Shown here: piece by piece, positions 17,261 to 26,081 of the stretch | How the letters are laid out: every line of letters starts with the position of its first letter | Numbering within the stretch: the first letter of the stretch is position 1 | NCBI RefSeq assembly: GCF_900187885.1 | Contig: NZ_FYEK01000027.1 | Coordinates: 318,010 to 382,009 of the forward strand | Origin: Thermoflexus hugenholtzii JAD2 | Lineage (GTDB): Bacteria; Chloroflexota; Anaerolineae; Thermoflexales; Thermoflexaceae | Direction: 5' to 3' | DNA: 64,000 nucleotides | Program-made: the position numbers and the translations under genes | The notes under the pieces: generated by a model | What the model was told of the DNA's origin: nothing | The model's input: only the letters and a program-made list of their open reading frames with translations | Databases searched by the model: none

Positions 17261-18270
17261 TCCCGCCGGAGGTCCATGGGAACGGCCGCTTTGTCATCTC
17301 CCGCCGTGAGTTCGTCCCAGCTTACTTGAAGACCTACGAAGAGGGCCGGCTGAAAGAGAAGGTGGAGGAGGCCCTCTCCCACCTGGGGCCCTCCTGTCGG
17401 GTCTGTCCGCGCCTGTGCAAGGGGGTGAACCGCCTGGAGAACGCCTTCGGGGTCTGCCGGGTGGGGCGCTACGCCCGCGTGGCCAGCGCCTTCCCCCACT
17501 TCGGCGAGGAGGACGTCCTGCGCGGCTGGCGGGGGTCCGGGACCATCTTCTTCTCCTGGTGCAATTTGCGTTGCGTTTTTTGCCAAAACTATGAGATCAG
17601 CCAGCTGGGGGAGGGGGAGGAGCTGACGCCGAAGGAGCTGGCCCGGCTGATGATCCGCCTGCAGGAGATGGGCTGTCACAACATCAACTTCGTCACCCCG
17701 GAGCACGTGGTCCCGCAGATCGTGGAGGCGCTCCCCTATGCCATCGAGATGGGCCTGCGGGTTCCCCTGGTGTATAACACCAGCGCCTACGACAGCCTGG
17801 AGAGCCTGCGGGTGATGGAGGGCCTGGTGGATATCTACATGCCGGATTTCAAGCTCTGGACCCCCGAGCGGAGCCGGAAGTATCTACTGGCGGCGAACTA
17901 TCCGGAGGTGGCCCGCCAGGCCATCGCCGAGATGCACCGCCAGGTGGGCGAGCTCCGGGTGGACGAGGACGGCCTGGCGCTGCGCGGCGTGCTGGTGCGC
18001 CATCTGGTGATGCCCAGCCTCCTGGACGAAACCCGGGAGATCATGCGCTGGCTGGCCGGCCTCTCCCGGGACACCTATGTCAACCTGATGGATCAATATT
18101 ACCCGGCCTGGAAGGCGAAGACGGACCCCCGCTACGCGGAGATCAACCGGCGGGTGTTCCGCCGGGAGATGGAGGAGGCCTTCCGGATCGCCCGGGAGGC
18201 CGGGCTGTGGCGTTTCGACGTCCGCTGGCGGATGGTGATCCCCGGCCTGGAGTGGATCGCCGTCGAATAA
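17245..18270 (+). CDS. Radical SAM protein, PflA-like (COG1313 type)
   Basis: 341 residues. The S-adenosylmethionine iron-sulfur site is Cys106-x3-Cys110-x2-Cys113 in SWCNLRCVFCQN. An N-terminal cysteine group, Cys51-x2-Cys54-x3-Cys58 and Cys71 (CRVCPRLCKGVNR...GVCRVG), is characteristic of the uncharacterised PflA-like branch rather than of true pyruvate-formate-lyase activases. Later motifs: NINFVTPEHVVPQ, VYNTSAYDS, DIYMPDFKLW. ATG 17245 is preceded by GGAAGGATCAGG and lies inside the end of glcF, so translation is probably coupled. The substrate is unknown; the coupling to an iron-sulfur redox protein is the only context. Confidence 0.75.
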   Translation: MGRWVIPPEVHGNGRFVISRREFVPAYLKTYEEGRLKEKVEEALSHLGPSCRVCPRLCKGVNRLENAFGVCRVGRYARVASAFPHFGEEDVLRGWRGSGTIFFSWCNLRCVFCQNYEISQLGEGEELTPKELARLMIRLQEMGCHNINFVTPEHVVPQIVEALPYAIEMGLRVPLVYNTSAYDSLESLRVMEGLVDIYMPDFKLWTPERSRKYLLAANYPEVARQAIAEMHRQVGELRVDEDGLALRGVLVRHLVMPSLLDETREIMRWLAGLSRDTYVNLMDQYYPAWKAKTDPRYAEINRRVFRREMEEAFRIAREAGLWRFDVRWRMVIPGLEWIAVE

Positions 18271-18345
18271 CCTGAGGCGAACCGGCGACGCGCCCGAAGC
18301 AAGGCGCATTCTGATCTGGAACGCAGATCTCAACGGAGCGGCGCG

Positions 18346-19269
18346 ATGACAGCGGAGATGATCCCAGACGGCGAAAGGGTGGTGGGCGTCCGGTTCCATC
18401 CGGTCGGCAAGATCTATCACTTCGACCCGGGGCCTTACGACCTGCAGGTGGGCGATTGGGTGATCGTGGAGACCCCCCGTGGCAAGCAGTTGGGCCGCGT
18501 GGTCTCCCTGGGGATGCCCCGCAGCGGACGGATTGAAGGCCCCCTGCGGCCGGTGGAGCGGCCGGCCACCAACCGGGACCTGGCCATCCGCAAATACTGG
18601 GAACGCAAGGAGATCGAGGCGCTGGTGGTCGCCCGTGACCACGCCCGCCAGCTGGGCCTTGCCATCAAGATCGTGAAGGTCGAGATCTCCTTCGACGGCA
18701 AGCACATCTCCTTCCTCTATCACACAGAGGAGAAGGTGGATCTGGAGCCCCTTCGGGAGCGGCTGGCGGCCATCTACCGGGGCCGCCAGGTGGAGCTCCG
18801 GCTGATCGGGCCCCGGGACGTGGCGAAGATCATCGGCGGGATGGGGGCGTGCGGCCTCGAGACCCGCTGCTGCGCCCTGTTCCTCACCGAGTTCAGCCCC
18901 ATCTCCATCAAGATGGCCAAGGAGCAGGGCCTCTCCCTGAATCCGGAGGATATCACCGGGATGTGCGGGCGGCTCCGGTGTTGCCTGATCTACGAATACG
19001 AGCAATACGTCCGGGCGAAGCAGGAGCTGCCCAAGAAGGGCAAGGCGGTGATGACCCCTTATGGGGAAGGGGTAGTGGTGGAGGTGCTCCCCCTCAAAGA
19101 GGCGGCCCTGGTCCGCGTGGGCGATCAGATCCATGAGGTGCCCAAGGAGCAGCTCCAGCCCCTGGAGGAGCTGAAGGCCCTCCAGCAGAAGGCGGAGCAG
19201 CCATGCAACAACGGGGAGAACTGCACCTGCGGCCGACGCGGCGGAGGGAACGGGGAGAACCCCGGATAG
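18346..19269 (+). CDS. ricT: PSP1-domain protein, RicT/YaaT homologue
   Basis: 307 residues. Typical family features: VVGVRFHPVGKIYHF at the start, VGDWVIVETPRGKQLGRVV near 40-58, and the strongly conserved GPRDVAKIIGGMGACGLETR and DITGMCGRLRCCLIYEYEQY in the C-terminal half. RicT (YaaT) in Bacillus subtilis is part of the RicA-RicF-RicT complex, which binds iron-sulfur clusters and influences RNase Y-dependent RNA processing; the conserved cysteines here agree with cluster binding. The family is broadly present in bacteria that do not sporulate. A Cys-rich tail (CNNGENCTCGRRGG) is added at the end. ATG 18346 follows GGAGCGG; an in-frame ATG at 18358 is possible. Confidence 0.85.
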   Translation: MTAEMIPDGERVVGVRFHPVGKIYHFDPGPYDLQVGDWVIVETPRGKQLGRVVSLGMPRSGRIEGPLRPVERPATNRDLAIRKYWERKEIEALVVARDHARQLGLAIKIVKVEISFDGKHISFLYHTEEKVDLEPLRERLAAIYRGRQVELRLIGPRDVAKIIGGMGACGLETRCCALFLTEFSPISIKMAKEQGLSLNPEDITGMCGRLRCCLIYEYEQYVRAKQELPKKGKAVMTPYGEGVVVEVLPLKEAALVRVGDQIHEVPKEQLQPLEELKALQQKAEQPCNNGENCTCGRRGGGNGENPG

Positions 19270-19308
19270 CGAGCGCCCGGGGTTGAGATTCCGCCTGATG
19301 GGGGCTGG

Positions 19309-20745
19309 GTGGAGGAGGGAAGGCCCGCCGCCCAGCCCGAAGATCCTCTCGATGAGGTCCAGGAACCGGTGACGGCGACCGCAGACGTGGTGATCTGCGG
19401 GGCGGGGATTGCGGGGATCTCCGCCGCTTATCATCTGAGCCTTCGGAAGCCTTCCCTCCGGATCCTCTTGGTGGATTCAGGCCCCCCGTTGGGCCTCACC
19501 AGCGACAAGTCCACCGAGGCCTACCGCAACTGGTGGCCGGGGCCCGACGGGGCCATGGTCCGCCTGATGAACCGGAGCATCGATCTCCTGGAGGAGCTGG
19601 CCCGGGCGACGGGGAACGCCTTCCGCCTGAACCGGCGGGGCTACCTTTACGTTACAGCTGACCCTGAGCGGGCGGAAACCCTGCTTCAGGCGGCGGAGCA
19701 GACCGCCCGGGAAGGGGCGGGGCCGGTCCGTCGCCACACGGGCTCCCCGGGGGATCCACCGTATCTCCCCTCGCCCCCTGAGGGGTTTGAGGGTCTTCCG
19801 GATGGCGTGGACGCGTTTCTGGACCCTGGCCTCATCCGCCGTCGTTTCCCGTATCTCACCGACCAAGCGGTGGCTGTGTTCCACGTCCGCCGGTGCGGCT
19901 GGCTGAGCGCCCACCGCCTGGGGATGTTGCTTTTGGAGCAGGCCCGGGCGCGGGGGGTCGCCTTCCGATCCGCCCGGCTGGTCGGCGTGGAGGTCCGGGG
20001 CGGACGGGTGCAGGCGGTCCGCCTGAGCGTCCCGGGGGGTGAGGAGACGGTGGCCACGGGATGCCTGGTCAACGCGGCCGGCCCCTTCCTCCGGGAGGTG
20101 GCCCGGATGCTGGACGTGGAGCTCCCGGTGTTCTGCGAGCTGCATTGTAAGGTGATGTTCCCGGATGTGGAGGGGGTGATCCCCCGGGATGCGCCGTTGA
20201 TCATCGGGGCGGATCCTCTTCAGTTGCCGTGGTCGGAGGAGGAGCGGGATCTGCTTCAGGAGATGGGGCGTTCGGAGCTGCTCGGGGTGCTGCCCGGGGG
20301 CGCGCATCTGCGGCCGGAGGGCGGCCCGGAGAGCCCCTATGTCCTGATGCTCTGGCCTTATGCGACCCGGCCGGTCGATCCGGTCTTCCCGATCCCGGAG
20401 GATCCGCTGTTCCCTGAGGTGGTGCTACGCGGGCTGACGACGCTGATCCCCGGGCTGCGGATCTATATCTCGCGCATGCCCCGCCCGGCCGTGGACGGCG
20501 GATACTACGTGCGGACCCCGGAGAACCGCCCGTTGATCGGCCCGCTACCGGTGGCGGGGGCGTATGTCATCGGGGCTCTCTCCGGCTTCGGCATCATGGC
20601 CGCGATGGGGGCGGGGGAGCTGCTGGCCGCCCACATCCTGGGGGAAGGGCTTCCGGACTATGCGCCCGCCTTCACCCTCGATCGCTACGAGCGACCGGAT
20701 TACCGAGCCCGCCTGCACGCGTGGGGGGAGACATGGCAACTTTAG
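19309..20745 (+). CDS. FAD-dependent oxidoreductase (DadA/sarcosine-oxidase type)
   Basis: 478 residues from GTG 19309; a GTG at about 19369 right before the Rossmann motif is a shorter alternative. Dinucleotide-binding motif VVICGAGIAGISAAYHLS near residues 27-44, the FAD-contacting TSDKSTEAYRNWWPG, and the C-terminal FAD motif GYYVRTPENRPLIGPLPVAGAYV, with ALSGFGIMAAMGAGELLA. This is the DAO superfamily (amino-acid, sarcosine or glycine-type oxidases and dehydrogenases); the substrate is not deducible. The gene runs 13 bases into the downstream lipoprotein gene, so the two are likely co-translated. Confidence 0.75.
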   Translation: MEEGRPAAQPEDPLDEVQEPVTATADVVICGAGIAGISAAYHLSLRKPSLRILLVDSGPPLGLTSDKSTEAYRNWWPGPDGAMVRLMNRSIDLLEELARATGNAFRLNRRGYLYVTADPERAETLLQAAEQTAREGAGPVRRHTGSPGDPPYLPSPPEGFEGLPDGVDAFLDPGLIRRRFPYLTDQAVAVFHVRRCGWLSAHRLGMLLLEQARARGVAFRSARLVGVEVRGGRVQAVRLSVPGGEETVATGCLVNAAGPFLREVARMLDVELPVFCELHCKVMFPDVEGVIPRDAPLIIGADPLQLPWSEEERDLLQEMGRSELLGVLPGGAHLRPEGGPESPYVLMLWPYATRPVDPVFPIPEDPLFPEVVLRGLTTLIPGLRIYISRMPRPAVDGGYYVRTPENRPLIGPLPVAGAYVIGALSGFGIMAAMGAGELLAAHILGEGLPDYAPAFTLDRYERPDYRARLHAWGETWQL

Positions 20746-21980
20746 CACTCCTTGCAAGAGGACAACCCAGCAGGAGCCCCGGGAGGGCGCTCCACTTGGC
20801 GATCCCCCTCTTGGTTCTCCTGTTCCTTTCCGCGTGTCATGTTCAGGCCTCCTTCCGGGTGGGCTCGCCGTCCGAACAACCCGTGCGCTTCCCCTTCCAT
20901 CCGCTCCCGGACCTTCGCAAGCTCCCTCCAGGGGCAAGTGCAACCCGGGTGCTTTCGCTCCCCGTGCCGACCGCGTTGGCCTTCGCGCCGGACGGCCGGG
21001 TGTTCATCGCTGAGAAGGGTGGATTCGAAGGAGATCAAGAGGCGCACGTGTGGACCTTTAACGGGGCTTCCCTGCAGCGCTGGCTGACCCTGACGGTGAG
21101 CACCGAAGGGGAGCGTGGCTTGGTAGGGCTGGCCCTGGACCCCTATTTCGAGCGAGATAGCTTCGTGTATCTGGTTTACACGTCCGCCCGGCCCCAGCCG
21201 GAGTGGCGTCTGGTGCGGTATCGGGACGAATCGGGTCGCGGCGTGGAGCCGACAGTGTTGATGCGCGCGGCCTTTGATCCCTCGTGTTCCTTCCACTTCT
21301 CGGGCCACATCGCGTTCGGGCCGGATGGGCGTCTTTACGTGGCGATCGGGGACCTCTGTCTGGGGAACCCCGCTCAGTATCTCGAGCATCCGGCCGGCAA
21401 GATGCATCGCCTGAACCCGGACGGGACAATCCCCCCGGACAACCCGTTCTACGACGGCAGTGGGCCGAACCTGGACAGTGTGTTCGCCCTCGGGTTCCGG
21501 AACACTTTTGCCTTCACCTTCGACCCACTCTCAGGACAGATCCTGGGAGCGGAGAACGGGCCCCAGTGCAACGATGAGCTGAACCGGATCCGGCCGGGTG
21601 GGAATTACGGTTGGCCCTGGGATTTCAACCACCAGACGTGCGAATATGCGGACCTGCCTCAGTTTGAGAAACCTCTTTATGTCTGGAAGACGCCGATCGC
21701 CCCGGCGGGGATCGCGGTCTACTCCGGCCCCATGTTTCCGGAATGGAACGGGGCGGTGCTCATATGTGCGTGGAACACCGGCCAGCTGCACCTGTTGACG
21801 CTGGATGACAGCCGCCAGCGCGTGACCGGCGTCTTCGCCTACTCCATCCCCGGCGCCTCCTGTCGGATCGGCCCCTGGGTGGCGCCCGATGGGGCGGTGT
21901 GGTTTGCGGATGCCGATGGCCTCTATCGCCTCTACCGTCCTTGGCGGAATCTATCGTTCCTTCTCCCGCTCCCCCGTTAG
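20733..21980 (+). CDS. Lipoprotein of the glucose/sorbosone (PQQ-type) dehydrogenase family
   Basis: 415 residues. ATG 20733 follows GGGGGGAG; the frame also opens at a GTG 12 bases earlier. A type II signal peptide ends in the lipobox LLFLSAC, so it should be lipid-anchored outside. The body is a six-bladed beta-propeller of the soluble aldose-dehydrogenase family: PTALAFAPDGRVFIAEKGG, ERGLVGLALDP, HIAFGPDGRLYVAIGD, NPDGTIPPDNPF, and GFRNTFAFTFDP with GAENGPQCNDELNRI and GGNYGWP. Family members oxidise sugars with PQQ as cofactor; PQQ genes are not seen here, so a non-catalytic or other-cofactor role remains possible. Confidence 0.75.
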   Translation: MATLALLARGQPSRSPGRALHLAIPLLVLLFLSACHVQASFRVGSPSEQPVRFPFHPLPDLRKLPPGASATRVLSLPVPTALAFAPDGRVFIAEKGGFEGDQEAHVWTFNGASLQRWLTLTVSTEGERGLVGLALDPYFERDSFVYLVYTSARPQPEWRLVRYRDESGRGVEPTVLMRAAFDPSCSFHFSGHIAFGPDGRLYVAIGDLCLGNPAQYLEHPAGKMHRLNPDGTIPPDNPFYDGSGPNLDSVFALGFRNTFAFTFDPLSGQILGAENGPQCNDELNRIRPGGNYGWPWDFNHQTCEYADLPQFEKPLYVWKTPIAPAGIAVYSGPMFPEWNGAVLICAWNTGQLHLLTLDDSRQRVTGVFAYSIPGASCRIGPWVAPDGAVWFADADGLYRLYRPWRNLSFLLPLPR

Positions 21981-21996
21981 GCGGGGACCGGGTATC

Positions 21997-24177
21997 TCAC
22001 GGCCTTCCGCGGAAGGCGCTGAGGCACAGGAGCGCGAAGGACAGCCCCGAGAGGGCCAGGCCCAGGCGCACGGAAAGCGGCTCGTAGCGAAGGATCACGA
22101 CGTGGGCGCCCGCGGGCACAGGGACCGCCCGCAGGGTCGTATAGGCTCGCAGCACCGGGGCGGGCTGCCCATCCACCCATGCCTGCCAGCCGGGATACCA
22201 GACATCTCCAATGACCAGGAACCCGGGCTTCTCCGTCCAGACTTCCAGCTGCAGCGCCTCGGGAGCCCAGGCTTGCACCGTCAGGCGCGGCGGCGTCGAA
22301 GGAGGGGACATCCCCGGCAGCGGCCATAGGCGGTCCAGGATCACCGTCCGGAGGGGGTCGAAGGCGGCGTCCCGCAGGGCGCGTAACGCGGTTTCATCGT
22401 CGAAGACCACCGCCTCATACATCAGGTGAAAGCGGGAGAAGGGGACCTCCAGGCAGCGGAGCTCAACGGCTTTTTCCCCGAGCATGAGGGATCGGACGGG
22501 GCGGGAGGGGAAGGGAAGGGGTGGCTCATCGGCGCGCTGGAGATAGCATCCCACGCCCATCAGCGCCCAGACCCGCTCCCCCGGCACTTGCTGGCGGAAC
22601 CGCAGGAAGGGGCGCAGGGCCAGCGTGACGGAGCCATGGAGATCCTCCACGCCGACCTGAGCAGTCCAGTTCCCGGTGGCGTGTCCGCGGGTGTCGACCC
22701 GGTAGGGAGGCCCGCTCGCCGGGAGCATATCCGGCGTGATCGGGGGAGCGGCGACCGCCTCCGGATCCTGCCACACCCGATGGCCGGCCTCCGCGGTCCG
22801 CCAGGCGACGGAGCCCACATCCAGGGCCAGCAGGGCGACAAGGGCCCAGCGGGTGCGGGGCCAGCCGCGCAGGAGGAGGAGCGCGCCCGTGGCCATCGCC
22901 CACGGCCACCCAGCTTGGGAGAGCAGCCGATGGAGGCGAGGCCACTGCGAGATGTCCTGGGCCTGGATGAGCAGAAGGGCCCCCAGGAGCAGCAACCCAG
23001 TGCCCCCTATGATCCATCTTAGTGCGCGCCGGAGGGATTCAGTGGGCGGACGGGGCCAGCCTTCCACCGCCAGGGCGACGAGACACCAGGCGGGGATCAG
23101 GGCTGCCCGCTCTTGGTTGCGGAAGAGTTCCAGGACCGGCAGGAGACGGACGAGGGCCGGATACAGGGCAGCTTCTCCTCCCAGCGCCCACAGCCCGCCG
23201 ACGCCCGCCAGCCCTCCCCACAGGATGCGGGGGAGTTGTCCTTCAGGTGTCCCTGCGGCGAGGTTTGCGAGGGCCAGAAGGAGCGTGGGGATCCCGACGT
23301 AGAGCGGGGACCACAGGGTAAGCTGGGGCCAGAACGTTCCAGCGAGCTCCCAGAGCTCGAACCCGCCTGCCCGCTGGGGAAAGGTCCACTCCGTCCGCTC
23401 CGTCCAGGGGATGAGCTCCAGCGTGGCGAGGAGCGGCGCCGCCGTGAGCCCGGTGCCCAGCAGGATCACCCGAGCCAGCTCCCGCGCTCCCCGGGCGCGC
23501 CCGGCCTGCCGGGCTCCCAGCTGGGCCCCCGCGAAGGCGAGCGCGATCAGATAGACGTAGAGCGTGGTCTGCGTGTGCCCTCCGAGGAACGTCATCGCCC
23601 ATGCGAGGATCGCCAGGGCGCGCCAGCGGCCGGGATGGGGCGCTCCCTCCAGAAGCCCGGCCAGCCCCCACAGGAGCCAAGGCAGCCAGGCCAGGCTGGC
23701 AACGATCGGGGGATCCTGGAGGGGGTAGCCGGTGAGATACCCGCTCAGCCCCCAGGCGAAGGCACCGAAGGCCGCGGCGGCGCGATCGCGGGCGGTGCGG
23801 CGGAAGAACCCGTAGGCCCCCCATGCGGTCAGGATCAGATGCGCGATCGTCTCCGCAGCGTAAGCCCGGGCGCTCAGCGGATGTCCCTGGCTGAGGAAGG
23901 CAACCGCCCAGCGGACCGGATAGAAGGCCTGAGCTTGGATGTCCGCGGCGAAGGGATGACCGCCCAGGGTGTAGGGATCCCAGAGGGGGAGCTGCCCGGC
24001 CTGGAGACGCCGGTGGGCATAGGCCGCAAACGGATAGTGGTGCTCAGTGAAGTCTCCCGGGCGGAAAGCGGCCTGGGCCCGGGGGTCCCCGGACCAGAAG
24101 GGCCAGTAGAGCAGAGCGATCCATCCCGCCAGGGCCAGGAGGACCCCGCTGTCCGCCAGCCCGAGGGGGCGCCGCAT
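21997..24177 (-). CDS. YfhO-family polytopic membrane protein
   Basis: 726 residues, at least twelve hydrophobic segments and a soluble C-terminal domain ending in a final membrane segment. The N-terminal external loop contains DFTEHHYPFAAYAHRRLQAG and WDPYTLGGHPFAADIQAQAFYP, a pattern seen in YfhO/GT-C-like proteins; the C-terminal part has DVWYPGWQAWVDGQPAPVLRAY, a very typical YfhO sequence. YfhO in Firmicutes is needed for glycosylation of lipoteichoic acid, so a role in adding sugars to surface polymers is likely by homology. It starts three bases after the protease gene ends, in the same operon. Confidence 0.8.
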   Translation of the reverse strand: MRRPLGLADSGVLLALAGWIALLYWPFWSGDPRAQAAFRPGDFTEHHYPFAAYAHRRLQAGQLPLWDPYTLGGHPFAADIQAQAFYPVRWAVAFLSQGHPLSARAYAAETIAHLILTAWGAYGFFRRTARDRAAAAFGAFAWGLSGYLTGYPLQDPPIVASLAWLPWLLWGLAGLLEGAPHPGRWRALAILAWAMTFLGGHTQTTLYVYLIALAFAGAQLGARQAGRARGARELARVILLGTGLTAAPLLATLELIPWTERTEWTFPQRAGGFELWELAGTFWPQLTLWSPLYVGIPTLLLALANLAAGTPEGQLPRILWGGLAGVGGLWALGGEAALYPALVRLLPVLELFRNQERAALIPAWCLVALAVEGWPRPPTESLRRALRWIIGGTGLLLLGALLLIQAQDISQWPRLHRLLSQAGWPWAMATGALLLLRGWPRTRWALVALLALDVGSVAWRTAEAGHRVWQDPEAVAAPPITPDMLPASGPPYRVDTRGHATGNWTAQVGVEDLHGSVTLALRPFLRFRQQVPGERVWALMGVGCYLQRADEPPLPFPSRPVRSLMLGEKAVELRCLEVPFSRFHLMYEAVVFDDETALRALRDAAFDPLRTVILDRLWPLPGMSPPSTPPRLTVQAWAPEALQLEVWTEKPGFLVIGDVWYPGWQAWVDGQPAPVLRAYTTLRAVPVPAGAHVVILRYEPLSVRLGLALSGLSFALLCLSAFRGRP

Positions 24178-24180
24178 GGG

Positions 24181-25419
24181 TCAACGCCCCTGAAGCAGGA
24201 CCTCCACCGCGCGCTGCAGCTGGGGATCGGCCCCGCCGGCCTCCGCCCCGGGCTCCACCTTCACCTCCACATCGGGGTTCAACCCTTCCCCGTGGATCGC
24301 CCGGTTCTTCGGGGTGAACCAGCGGGCGATGGTCACCCGGAGCTCCGAGCCGTCCGATAGGGTGTGGGAGAGCTGGACCGATCCCTTCCCGAAGGTGCGC
24401 TCGCCGACCAGGAGGGCGCGCCCGCGGTCCTGCAGGGCGCCGGCGACGATCTCCGAGGCGCTGGCGCTGCCGGCGTTCACCAGCACGACCATGGGGATCT
24501 TCTCGCCCGGATCGCCGCTCTTCGAGCGGAAAACCCGCTCCTCACCGTCCTTCATCCGTTCGTAGGCCACGATCCCTTCATCCAGGAAGAGATCCGCCAC
24601 CTGGATCGCCTGGTCCAGGAACCCGCCGGGGTTATCGCGCAGGTCGAGGATCAGGCCGTGGGGGTTCTGAGCCAGCAGGGAGCGGAGCTGATCTCGGAGC
24701 TGTCGGGTCGCCTGGGCGCTGAAGTCGAAGAGGCGGAGGTAGGCGATGCCCTCGGGCAGCATGCGGGCTTCCACCACCGGGATGGTGATGCGAGCCCGGG
24801 TGACGGTCACCCGGATGGGATCGCGCTGGCCGGGCCGTTCGATGGTGAGGGTCACCGAAGTGCCCGCTGGGCCCCGGATCAGGGCCACGGCCTCGTAGAT
24901 GCTGTAGCCGACAATGGATTGCCCGTCGACTTCGATCACCAGATCCCCCGCGCGGAGGCCTGCCTTCTGGGCCGGGGAGCCCTCGAAGACGCGCACGATC
25001 TCCAGTTTGTTGTCCCGGTTCATGCGCACCATGGCCCCGATCCCCTCGAACTGCCCGGAGGCGTCCTCCTCCAGGATGCGGGCGATCTTTGGCTCGATGA
25101 AAGACGTGTAGGGATCCCCCAGGGTCTGCAGGGCCCCCCGGATGGCGCCGTAGGCGACGGTCTGCGGGGAGGGGATCTCCCCGTAGTATTCCTCCTGGAC
25201 CAGTTTCCAAGCCTCCCAGAACACGTCGAAGGCTTCCTGGAGGTCCCGTGGAGGAGCGGCCGGCGCAGCAGTCGTTGGGGTTGTGGGGAGGGCGTGGGGG
25301 GCGCGGGCGGTCATCCCCCAGGCGACGCCGAACCCGGTCAGGAACGCCGCGCCGACGAGGCCGGTCGCCAGCACGGCGAAGAGGAGGAGGTTTCCCAGCC
25401 GTTTGCCCAGATCGCTCAC
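24181..25419 (-). CDS. ctpA: S41-family C-terminal processing peptidase
   Basis: 412 residues from GTG 25419, preceded by GGAGG at seven bases. N-terminal membrane anchor (about 10-35), substrate-recognition helices, a PDZ domain (about 95-180; GIGAMVRMN...AGLRAGDLVIEVDGQSI), then the tail-specific protease domain with the catalytic Ser of NAGSASASEIVAGAL near 320 and the Lys of GERTFGKGSVQ near 345. Such serine proteases act outside the membrane and trim C-termini of exported proteins. The first gene of an operon with YfhO; tRNA-Val and its terminator lie upstream on the same strand. Confidence 0.88.
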   Translation of the reverse strand: MSDLGKRLGNLLLFAVLATGLVGAAFLTGFGVAWGMTARAPHALPTTPTTAAPAAPPRDLQEAFDVFWEAWKLVQEEYYGEIPSPQTVAYGAIRGALQTLGDPYTSFIEPKIARILEEDASGQFEGIGAMVRMNRDNKLEIVRVFEGSPAQKAGLRAGDLVIEVDGQSIVGYSIYEAVALIRGPAGTSVTLTIERPGQRDPIRVTVTRARITIPVVEARMLPEGIAYLRLFDFSAQATRQLRDQLRSLLAQNPHGLILDLRDNPGGFLDQAIQVADLFLDEGIVAYERMKDGEERVFRSKSGDPGEKIPMVVLVNAGSASASEIVAGALQDRGRALLVGERTFGKGSVQLSHTLSDGSELRVTIARWFTPKNRAIHGEGLNPDVEVKVEPGAEAGGADPQLQRAVEVLLQGR

Positions 25420-25511
25420 GTTCAGCCTCCTGAGCGCAACCCGATGGATCCCTTGAGGATTTTAGGGCTGCATCCGGTGGGGCTCCAAAACCGCCGGGGC
25501 CCCGCCGGAAC

Positions 25512-25541
25512 AAAAAACGCCGCAGCCTTGGCGCTGCGGCG
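25512..25541 (-). terminator. Rho-independent terminator downstream of tRNA-Val
   Basis: On the minus strand a 9-bp perfect stem (CGCCGCAGC / GCTGCGGCG) with a 6-nt loop is followed directly by six T residues. It lies four bases past the tRNA 3' end and just upstream of the protease gene, so the tRNA should be a separate transcription unit. Confidence 0.85.
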
Positions 25542-25544
25542 GGA

Positions 25545-25618
<74 letters not shown>

Positions 25619-25629
25619 GTCACCACCAC

Positions 25630-25658
25630 ATTATAGCAACATCCGCCCGAACCGGCAA
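25630..25658 (-). promoter_or_regulatory. Probable sigma70-type promoter of tRNA-Val
   Basis: TTGCCG, a 17-base spacer and a perfect TATAAT, with the -10 box ending 12 bases before the first tRNA nucleotide, so the start of transcription would be a few bases upstream of the mature 5' end. Confidence 0.6.
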
Positions 25659-25832
25659 GCCCCGCCCTTCCCGCTCTCCGGTCGGGACGGGGGTTAGATC
25701 TATAGGGGAAGGACCCTTGCCCGTGAAAGCATCCCGCTGCCTGATCGCGGATATACTGAGATGAGATCTATTCCGGCGATCTGGGAAGCGATCGGTTACG
25801 GGGGTATCAAAGGAACGCCGCAGAAGGCATTG

Positions 25833-25855
25833 GTCGTGGCGGGAGCTGTTCCTGT
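25833..25855. repeat. REP-like element, degenerate copy
   Basis: A 23-base stretch, GTCGTGGCGGGAGCTGTTCC and three more, that matches the better copy at 25869 in 16 of 23 positions; all seven differences are transitions (C/T or G/A). Read as a decayed member of the same short palindromic family. Confidence 0.4.
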
Positions 25856-25868
25856 TCCATGACGCGGA

Positions 25869-25891
25869 GTCGCGGCGAAAGCCGCTCCTAC
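25869..25891. repeat. REP-like palindromic element
   Basis: GTCGCGGCGAAAGCCGCTCC then TAC. It has a GCGGC/GCCGC hairpin and the CTCCTAC end. The form strongly resembles repetitive extragenic palindromes of Pseudomonas (TCGCGGG...CCCGCTCCTAC). It is followed by CGGTTTTTGTGGGAGGGG, and the copy at 26039 is followed by a shortened version of the same tail. Confidence 0.55.
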
Positions 25892-26038
25892 GGAAACCGG
25901 TTTTTGTGGGAGGGGATTGAGACCCGAATCTCTGTTCTCAAGATGGCCAGGGTTGCAGCTACAAAGTAGATACCGAGATGAATTTCGGCCTACGTAAGGG
26001 GGTCAGCTCGGGGCCTCATGTCTTCGATCCCGCAAGGG

Positions 26039-26060
26039 GCGCAGCGGAAGCTGCTCCTAC
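26039..26060. repeat. REP-like palindromic element next to the GMC oxidoreductase start
   Basis: GCGCAGCGGAAGCTGCTCCT followed by AC; an AGC/GCT hairpin version of the copy at 25869, ending in the same CTCCTAC. It ends 21 bases before the ATG of the oxidoreductase gene, so it lies in that gene's leader. Confidence 0.55.
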
Positions 26061-26081
26061 CGTTTTGGGAGGGGGTCCGGG

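Larger units (their letters stand above)
25659..26081. other. Non-coding interval between tRNA-Val and the GMC oxidoreductase
   Basis: No convincing gene. It contains three REP-like copies (25833, 25869, 26039) within about 230 bases and a few direct words such as GTGGGAGGGG. No RNA gene was recognised. Confidence 0.5.
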
